This document shows positions 5,871 through 9,834 of a stretch of 9,834 bases of DNA, piece by piece. The DNA is taken from contig CAYTFK010000272.1 in assembly GCA_964436865.1 (NCBI GenBank), forward strand, positions 1-9,834. Reading direction: 5' to 3'. The notes under the pieces were generated by a model that worked only from the letters and a program-made list of their open reading frames with translations, was not told the DNA's origin and searched no databases. The number at the start of each line of letters is the position of its first letter. Positions within the stretch are counted from its first letter, which is position 1. The position numbers and the translations under genes were made by a program. Source of the stretch: JAXGPP01 sp964436865 (GTDB taxonomy: Bacteria > Planctomycetota > Planctomycetia > Pirellulales > Thermoguttaceae).

Positions 5871-7061
5871 ATGCAGAAGAAGACCGTCCGCACCGGAATC
5901 GTCGGCGCCGGATTCTCCGCCACCTTCCACTATGAGGCGCTCAAGAAGGTCTACGGGGCCAATGTGGACGTCGTCGGCGTCCACACGATCGACGTATCGC
6001 AAGGCCGCGCGTACGCCGAGAGCCGCGGAATCAGGTTCTTCGACCAACTCGAAGCGCTGCTCGATGCGGTCGACGCGGTCCATGTCTGCGTGCCGCCGAT
6101 GGCCCATGAAAAGGTCTCGGTCGCCGCCCTCCAGCGCGACAAGTTCGTCATCTGCGAAAAGCCGCTCACCGGGTACTTCGGCGATGGCTCCCCCGATTTC
6201 CACTGGGCGAAAGCCGACAAGCAGACGGCGCTCCAGACGGCGCTGGCCAGCGTCGACCGCATGATCGCCGCCGAGAAAGCCAGCCGCGGCCGATTGCTGT
6301 ATGCCGAAAACTGGGTCTACGCCCCCTCGATCCAGAAGGAACGCGAGATCCTCGAAAAGACGGGTGGCCAGATCCTCTGGATCCACGGCGAAGAAGCGCA
6401 CAGCGGCTCGCATTCGGTTGATTATGCCTATGCTGCCCGTTGCGGCGGGGGCGTGCTGATAGGCAAAGGCTGCCATCCATTGACCGCCGCCCTGTATCTC
6501 AAGCGCGTGGAGGGCCGGGTCCGCGGCGGCCAGCCCATCCGGCCCCGAAGCGTCTCCGCCCGGACGCATGCCATCACGCGAATGGACACCTTCCGCGACG
6601 AGGGACACATCCGCAAGGACTACTACGACATCGACGACTTCTCGATGATCCACGTCGAGTTCGACGACGGCACCATCGCTACGGTGTTCGCTTCCGACAT
6701 CGTCCTCGGCGGCATCCACAACTGGCTGGAGATCTGTGCCAACAACCACCGCGCGGTCTGCAACATCAATCCCAACACCGCAATGCTCACCTACAACCCT
6801 CGCGAGGATTACTTCAAGGACATCTACGTCGTGGAGAAGACCGGCACCAAGCAGGGCTGGGCCTTCACGTCCCCCGAAGAGGACTGGTTCACCGGCTATC
6901 CTCAAGAGATCGAGGCCTTCTATCGCACCATCGCCTATGGCGATCCGTTCGAGAGCGATATTTTCCTCGCCGCCGACGCGATCTCGACCATCTACAGCGC
7001 CTACGTCTCCGCCGATCAGCACGGCGCCGCCGTACCCGTGAAAACCTACGCCGCCGATTGA
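5871..7061 (+). CDS. Gfo/Idh/MocA family NAD(P)-dependent oxidoreductase
   Basis: A 396-residue dehydrogenase with an N-terminal Rossmann fold: TGIVGAGFSATFH (8-20, the GxGxxA nucleotide site), VDAVHVCVPPMAH (67-79) and the catalytic EKP (96-98, Lys97). The C-terminal alpha/beta domain carries ENWVYAP (146-152) and GGGVLIGKGCHPL (192-204), with the conserved His202. In the usual G-x-L-x-D-x-G-x-H signature the catalytic Asp is Gly198 here. About 20-25 extra residues (GYFGDGSPDFHWAKADKQ region) follow EKP. No signal peptide is visible, so it acts in the cytoplasm. The family oxidises or reduces hydroxyls of sugars, inositols and their derivatives with NAD(P)H. The start is ATG, with a weak AGGA (5859-5862) eight bases upstream. 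It sits 113 bp after the URO-D gene and 102 bp before mannonate dehydratase, supporting a role in sugar or sugar-acid metabolism. The family is certain; the substrate is unknown. Confidence 0.93.
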   Translation: MQKKTVRTGIVGAGFSATFHYEALKKVYGANVDVVGVHTIDVSQGRAYAESRGIRFFDQLEALLDAVDAVHVCVPPMAHEKVSVAALQRDKFVICEKPLTGYFGDGSPDFHWAKADKQTALQTALASVDRMIAAEKASRGRLLYAENWVYAPSIQKEREILEKTGGQILWIHGEEAHSGSHSVDYAYAARCGGGVLIGKGCHPLTAALYLKRVEGRVRGGQPIRPRSVSARTHAITRMDTFRDEGHIRKDYYDIDDFSMIHVEFDDGTIATVFASDIVLGGIHNWLEICANNHRAVCNINPNTAMLTYNPREDYFKDIYVVEKTGTKQGWAFTSPEEDWFTGYPQEIEAFYRTIAYGDPFESDIFLAADAISTIYSAYVSADQHGAAVPVKTYAAD

Positions 7062-7094
7062 TGACAGCCCAGCGCTGCCAAACTGACGCAAAAA

Positions 7095-7155
7095 CACCAA
7101 TCACCAAATCCCAATGACCAATAAGCTGAAAGCTGACCGCTGAAAGCTGACGGCT
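7095..7155 (+). repeat. Intergenic short tandem repeats (7-8 bp and 14 bp units)
   Basis: Two repeat tracts adjoin. At 7095-7122 there are four degenerate units: CACCAAT, CACCAAAT, CCCAAT, GACCAAT. At 7125-7152 there are two copies of a 14-bp unit, GCTGAAAGCTGACC and GCTGAAAGCTGACG (13/14 identical), followed by GCT of a third. The tract is lower in G+C than its surroundings and fills most of the 102-bp gap. Its end is 11 bases before the ATG of mannonate dehydratase, where a Shine-Dalgarno would be expected. Confidence 0.8.
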
Positions 7156-7163
7156 CCCTCCCC

Positions 7164-8237
7164 ATGCACCTTGGCCTCGGACTCTACCGCCGCAACCTCA
7201 CCCCAGACAACTTCCGCTTCGCGCGGCAGGCCGGTTGCACGCACCTCGTCGTTCATCTGGTCGACTACTTCCAAGAAGGCTTTGTCCACGGCACCGATGA
7301 AACCCGGACCTGGGGCATCACTCGCAACGAGGGCCGGCTGTGGACGCTCGAAGAGCTCCGCGACCTGAAACGGGCCATCAATGCCGAAGGACTCGTCTGG
7401 GAAGCGATTGAAAACATCGATCCGGCGTTCTGGTACGATGTCCTCCTCGACGGCCCGAAGAAGCGCGAGCAGCTTGAAGGCTTGAAGACGATCGTCCGGC
7501 GGATGGGCCAGGTCGGCATCCCGATCCTCGGCTACAATTTCAGCATTGCCGGCGTGTGGGGACACGTCGAAGGCCCTTACGCGCGGGGCGGAGCCGTCGC
7601 CGTCGGCTTCCTCGGTCCCGACGGGCCGCGCGAAACGCCGATCCCCAACGGACACATCTGGAATATGGTCTACAATCCCGACGCGCCCCCCGGCACGATC
7701 GGCACTGTCACGCCCGAACAGCTTTGGCAGCGACTGTCCGACTTCCTCGGGGAACTCGTGCCGGTGGCCGAAGAGGCCGGCGTGCGCCTGGCCGCGCATC
7801 CCGACGACCCTCCCATGCCCACCATCCGCGGCACCGCCCGGCTCGTCTATCAGCCGCAACTCTACCAGCGGCTGTTGGACCTCGCCCCCAGCCGCGCCAA
7901 CGCCCTGGAGTTCTGCCTCGGCACGCTCCAGGAGATGAGCGAAGGAGACATCTACGAAGCGATCGACCAGTACAGCCGCCAGCAGGCCATCGCTTACGTC
8001 CATTTCCGCAACGTTCGCGGCAAAGTGCCTCGCTACCACGAAGTATTCATCGACGAGGGAGATCTCGACGCCTTCCAGGCCCTCCGTATTCTCCACCGCA
8101 ACGGCTACGACGGCGTCCTCATTCCCGACCACACGCCGCAGATGTCCTGCGCCGCTCCCTGGCATGCCGGCATGGCCCACGCCCTGGGATACCTCCGCGC
8201 AGCGCTGACCGCGATTGAAAACGACTCCGAGCCTTGA
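7164..8237 (+). CDS. uxuA: Mannonate dehydratase (UxuA/ManD family)
   Basis: Predicted to dehydrate D-mannonate to 2-dehydro-3-deoxy-D-gluconate (KDG) in the cytoplasm, a step in glucuronate breakdown. The 357 residues form a xylose-isomerase-like TIM barrel. Family stretches are VWEAIENID (78-86), GYNFSIAGVWG (123-133), RLAAHPDDPP (208-217), EFCLGT (249-254), YVHFRNV (278-284), RYHEVFIDEGDLD (290-302) and IPDHTP (320-325). H212, C251, H280 and D322/H323 are the likely Mn2+ ligands and catalytic residues by family pattern. It is somewhat shorter than E. coli UxuA (394 residues), close to Gram-positive ManD proteins. The ATG at 7164 is the only possible start, since an in-frame TGA at 7134 lies inside the repeat tract; there is no Shine-Dalgarno. 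KDG kinase and aldolase are not in the window. The relation to the family is clear; that mannonate is the real substrate is likely but not proven. Confidence 0.9.
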   Translation: MHLGLGLYRRNLTPDNFRFARQAGCTHLVVHLVDYFQEGFVHGTDETRTWGITRNEGRLWTLEELRDLKRAINAEGLVWEAIENIDPAFWYDVLLDGPKKREQLEGLKTIVRRMGQVGIPILGYNFSIAGVWGHVEGPYARGGAVAVGFLGPDGPRETPIPNGHIWNMVYNPDAPPGTIGTVTPEQLWQRLSDFLGELVPVAEEAGVRLAAHPDDPPMPTIRGTARLVYQPQLYQRLLDLAPSRANALEFCLGTLQEMSEGDIYEAIDQYSRQQAIAYVHFRNVRGKVPRYHEVFIDEGDLDAFQALRILHRNGYDGVLIPDHTPQMSCAAPWHAGMAHALGYLRAALTAIENDSEP

Positions 8238-8243
8238 CCGTAT

Positions 8244-8260
8244 CGCGCCTTGGCGCGCCA
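8244..8260. other. Overlapping palindromes between uxuA and the GlcD-like gene
   Basis: The 47-bp gap contains CGCGCC-TT-GGCGCG (8244-8257) and, overlapping it, the perfect 10-bp palindrome TGGCGCGCCA (8251-8260). This could be an operator or processing site, but GC-rich DNA produces such palindromes by chance, and no promoter with good spacing was found around it. Confidence 0.25.
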
Positions 8261-8284
8261 CCATTCGGGCTGCCCCTTCAAATC

Positions 8285-9676
8285 ATGGCCTACGAACATC
8301 TCATCAGTCAGTTGGCAGCCATCGTCGGCAAGGCAAACGTGCTGGCCTCCGAAGAAGACCGCAAGGTCTACTCCTACGACGGCACCTCCAACTGGAGCCA
8401 CAACCCCGACATCGTCGTCTTTCCGACCGAAACCGACCACGTCGCCGCCGTGCTCAAGCTCGCCAACGAGCACCGCATACCCGTGACTCCGCGCGGCGGC
8501 GGCACCAACGTCAGCGGCGGTTCGGTCCCGATTCGCGGCGGAATCGCCCTGGTCATGACCCGCATGAACCGCATCCTGGCCATCGACCCCGGCAATCTCT
8601 CCGCCCGAGTGCAGGCCGGCGTCGTGCTCATGGACCTGCAGGTCTCCCTGGCCCGCCAACGGCTCTTCTTCCCTCCCGATCCTCAGAGCTTCCTCGGCGC
8701 CACCTTGGGCGGCATCATCGCCGAAAATGCCGGTGGGCCCGTCTGCCTCAAGTACGGCGTCACGAAGCAGTACATCCTCGGGCTCCAGGCCGTTCTCCCC
8801 ACCGGCCGCGTCGTCGAGTTCGGTGGCAGCACGGTCAAGAACGTCGTCGGGTACGACCTGGTCTCGCTGCTGACAGGTTCCGAGGGAACTCTGGCCGTCG
8901 TCACCGAAGCGATCCTCCGCCTCCTGCCCCTGCCTCCGGCCCGCCAGACGATCATTGCCCTGTTCGACGATCTCCCCCGCTCGGGCGCGACGGTCGGCGC
9001 CATCCTCGACGAGGGCACCATCCCGGCCAAGATCGAACTCCTGGACAACTGGGTGGTGCGGAGCATCAACCGGATCACCGGCATGGGCCTCCCCGAAAAC
9101 GCTGCCGCGATGCTCATGTTCGAATGCGACGGCCGGGCGGAAGTCGTCGAACACGATTCCCAAAAGGTGATCGAAGTCTGCCGGCAGGGCGGGGCCACCC
9201 AGATCCTCGTCGCCCAGGATCAGGCCCAGGCGCAAGCCTGGTGGAAGGCCCGCAGTGCGGGTTTCGCCGCCGTCTTCGGCGCCGCGCCCACCGTCCTCGC
9301 CGAAGACGTGACCGTGCCCCGAACCCGCATGGCGGAGTTCATCGAGCGCGTCGTCGCCATCTGCCGGAAGGCCGACCTGGAAGTGACCGTGATCGGCCAC
9401 GCGGGCGACGGCAATCTCCACCCCAGCGTGATGACCGACGCGGGTGATCCGGCCCATTTCGCCAAGGCCCAGCGGGCCGTCGACGAAATCATCGAGGCCG
9501 CGGTCCAGTTCGGCGGCGTCCTCTCCGGAGAACACGGCATCGGACTGGAAAAACAGAAATTCATGCGCCGCACCCAGGACCCCATCTTCATCGAGATCAT
9601 GAAGAAGATCAAAGGCATCTTCGACCCCAACGGGATCCTGAACCCCGGCAAGATCTGGGAAGACGAGGGCCCCTGA
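8285..9676 (+). CDS. glcD: FAD-linked oxidase, glycolate oxidase GlcD-like
   Basis: A 463-residue flavoprotein of the VAO/PCMH family, probably oxidising a 2-hydroxy acid such as glycolate or D-lactate to the 2-oxo acid. FAD-binding motifs are PRGGGTNVSGG (69-79), GATLGGIIAENAGG (138-151), VKNVVGYDL (184-192) and GSEGTLAVVTEAILRLLP (198-215). The C-terminal FAD-oxidase domain has EDVTVPR (340-346), the metal/substrate-site signature GHAGDGNLHP (371-380), EHGIGLEKQKF (416-426) and the typical end FDPNGILNPGKIW (446-458). Length is normal for GlcD. The ATG at 8285 fits the family N-terminus (AYEHLISQLAAIVG); an in-frame TTG at 8234 overlapping the uxuA stop is less likely. There is no Shine-Dalgarno. 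In glycolate oxidase, GlcD works with GlcE and the iron-sulfur protein GlcF; neither starts within the remaining 158 bp. D-lactate dehydrogenase or D-2-hydroxyglutarate dehydrogenase activity are alternatives. Confidence 0.92.
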   Translation: MAYEHLISQLAAIVGKANVLASEEDRKVYSYDGTSNWSHNPDIVVFPTETDHVAAVLKLANEHRIPVTPRGGGTNVSGGSVPIRGGIALVMTRMNRILAIDPGNLSARVQAGVVLMDLQVSLARQRLFFPPDPQSFLGATLGGIIAENAGGPVCLKYGVTKQYILGLQAVLPTGRVVEFGGSTVKNVVGYDLVSLLTGSEGTLAVVTEAILRLLPLPPARQTIIALFDDLPRSGATVGAILDEGTIPAKIELLDNWVVRSINRITGMGLPENAAAMLMFECDGRAEVVEHDSQKVIEVCRQGGATQILVAQDQAQAQAWWKARSAGFAAVFGAAPTVLAEDVTVPRTRMAEFIERVVAICRKADLEVTVIGHAGDGNLHPSVMTDAGDPAHFAKAQRAVDEIIEAAVQFGGVLSGEHGIGLEKQKFMRRTQDPIFIEIMKKIKGIFDPNGILNPGKIWEDEGP

Positions 9677-9698
9677 TACTTGCATTGCACTCCTCTCG

Positions 9699-9834
9699 CC
9701 TGCCAGAATGCCCTTGTGGTGCAGGCGTCCCGCCTGCCCCGGCAACAGCCCCTTGAACGCAGGCGTATCACCTGCCAGGAAGCCCTTGTGGTGCAGGCGT
9801 CCCGCCTGCCCCGGTAACAGCCCCTCGAGCGCAG
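9699..9834. repeat. 72-bp tandem repeat built from palindromic GCAGGCG/CGCCTGC units
   Basis: Copy 1 is 9699-9770 and copy 2 is 9771-9834, cut by the window end; they match at 59 of 64 compared positions by hand count. Each unit holds two related palindromes: GCAGGCG-TCC-CGCCTGC (9721-9737 and 9793-9809, perfect 7-bp arms) and the imperfect GCAGG...CCTGC (9759-9775). Their spacing alternates 38 and 34 bp, so the 72-bp unit is itself a diverged dimer of a unit of about 36 bp. A lone right arm, CGCCTGCC (9697-9704), begins the array 21 bases after the glcD-like stop. No coding role is likely. It may act as a 3' end or transcription-slowing structure, or be a non-autonomous repeat family. Confidence 0.85.

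Noticed and set aside
5790..7100. A 436-codon minus-strand open frame over the Gfo/Idh/MocA gene
   Set aside because: Valine/glycine/aspartate-rich shadow of the coding strand with no family motifs.
8105..9745. A 546-codon open frame on the minus strand antisense to uxuA and the GlcD-like gene
   Set aside because: The plus-strand proteins in this stretch have complete family motifs. The antisense frame is a by-product of high-GC third positions and gives low-complexity Gly/Asp/Val-rich sequence with no recognisable domain.
9699..9834. CRISPR array
   Set aside because: The intervals between palindromes are themselves repeated every 72 bp and are not unique spacers; spacing alternates 38/34 bp and no cas gene is near.

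Overview
The window is a high-GC stretch (about two thirds G+C by eye) with eight genes, all on the + strand. It is best explained as chromosomal DNA of a planctomycete (Planctomycetota), probably free-living or metagenome-derived. The evidence is the gene mix and the sequence style: a membrane-anchored Ser/Thr kinase with a PEGA tail, a secreted DUF6807 ('PmoA-like') protein, a URO-D-like protein that is not a true HemE, a Gfo/Idh/MocA oxidoreductase with a family-specific insertion, weak Shine-Dalgarno usage on several genes, and intergenic palindromic repeats with a GCAGGCG/CGCCTGC core. The assignment is inference from family resemblance; no rRNA or tRNA gene is present to fix it.

Layout. 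1-996: 3' part of a Ser/Thr kinase followed by one membrane segment and a PEGA domain. 1014-1043: a good sigma70-type promoter. 1070-1891: a secreted endonuclease/exonuclease/phosphatase-fold hydrolase. 2001-2189: a 62-residue charged helical protein of unknown function. 2190-2454: an intergenic region holding an 11-bp perfect inverted repeat and a weak candidate promoter. 2455-3405: secreted DUF6807 protein. 3510-4634: enolase-superfamily enzyme of the muconate-lactonizing subgroup. 4651-4679: a second strong promoter. 4717-5757: URO-D family protein. 5871-7061: Gfo/Idh/MocA dehydrogenase. 7095-7155: short tandem repeats. 7164-8237: mannonate dehydratase (UxuA/ManD). 8285-9676: FAD-linked oxidase of the GlcD type. 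9699-9834: a 72-bp tandem repeat running off the end.

How the genes may work together. From 2455 to 9676 six genes run in the same direction with gaps of about 50-115 bp. Four look like enzymes of sugar or sugar-acid breakdown: an NAD(P)-dependent sugar dehydrogenase, an enolase-superfamily epimerase/dehydratase/cycloisomerase, mannonate dehydratase (giving 2-keto-3-deoxygluconate) and a flavin 2-hydroxyacid oxidase. The secreted DUF6807 protein could act at the outside of the cell. A catabolic locus for a uronate or an uncommon sugar acid is the simplest reading, but no transporter, sugar regulator, KDG kinase or KDG aldolase lies in the window, so the substrate is unknown. The kinase, the EEP hydrolase and the small protein look like separate units. 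I did not find CRISPR, transposase, integrase, phage, tRNA or rRNA signals.
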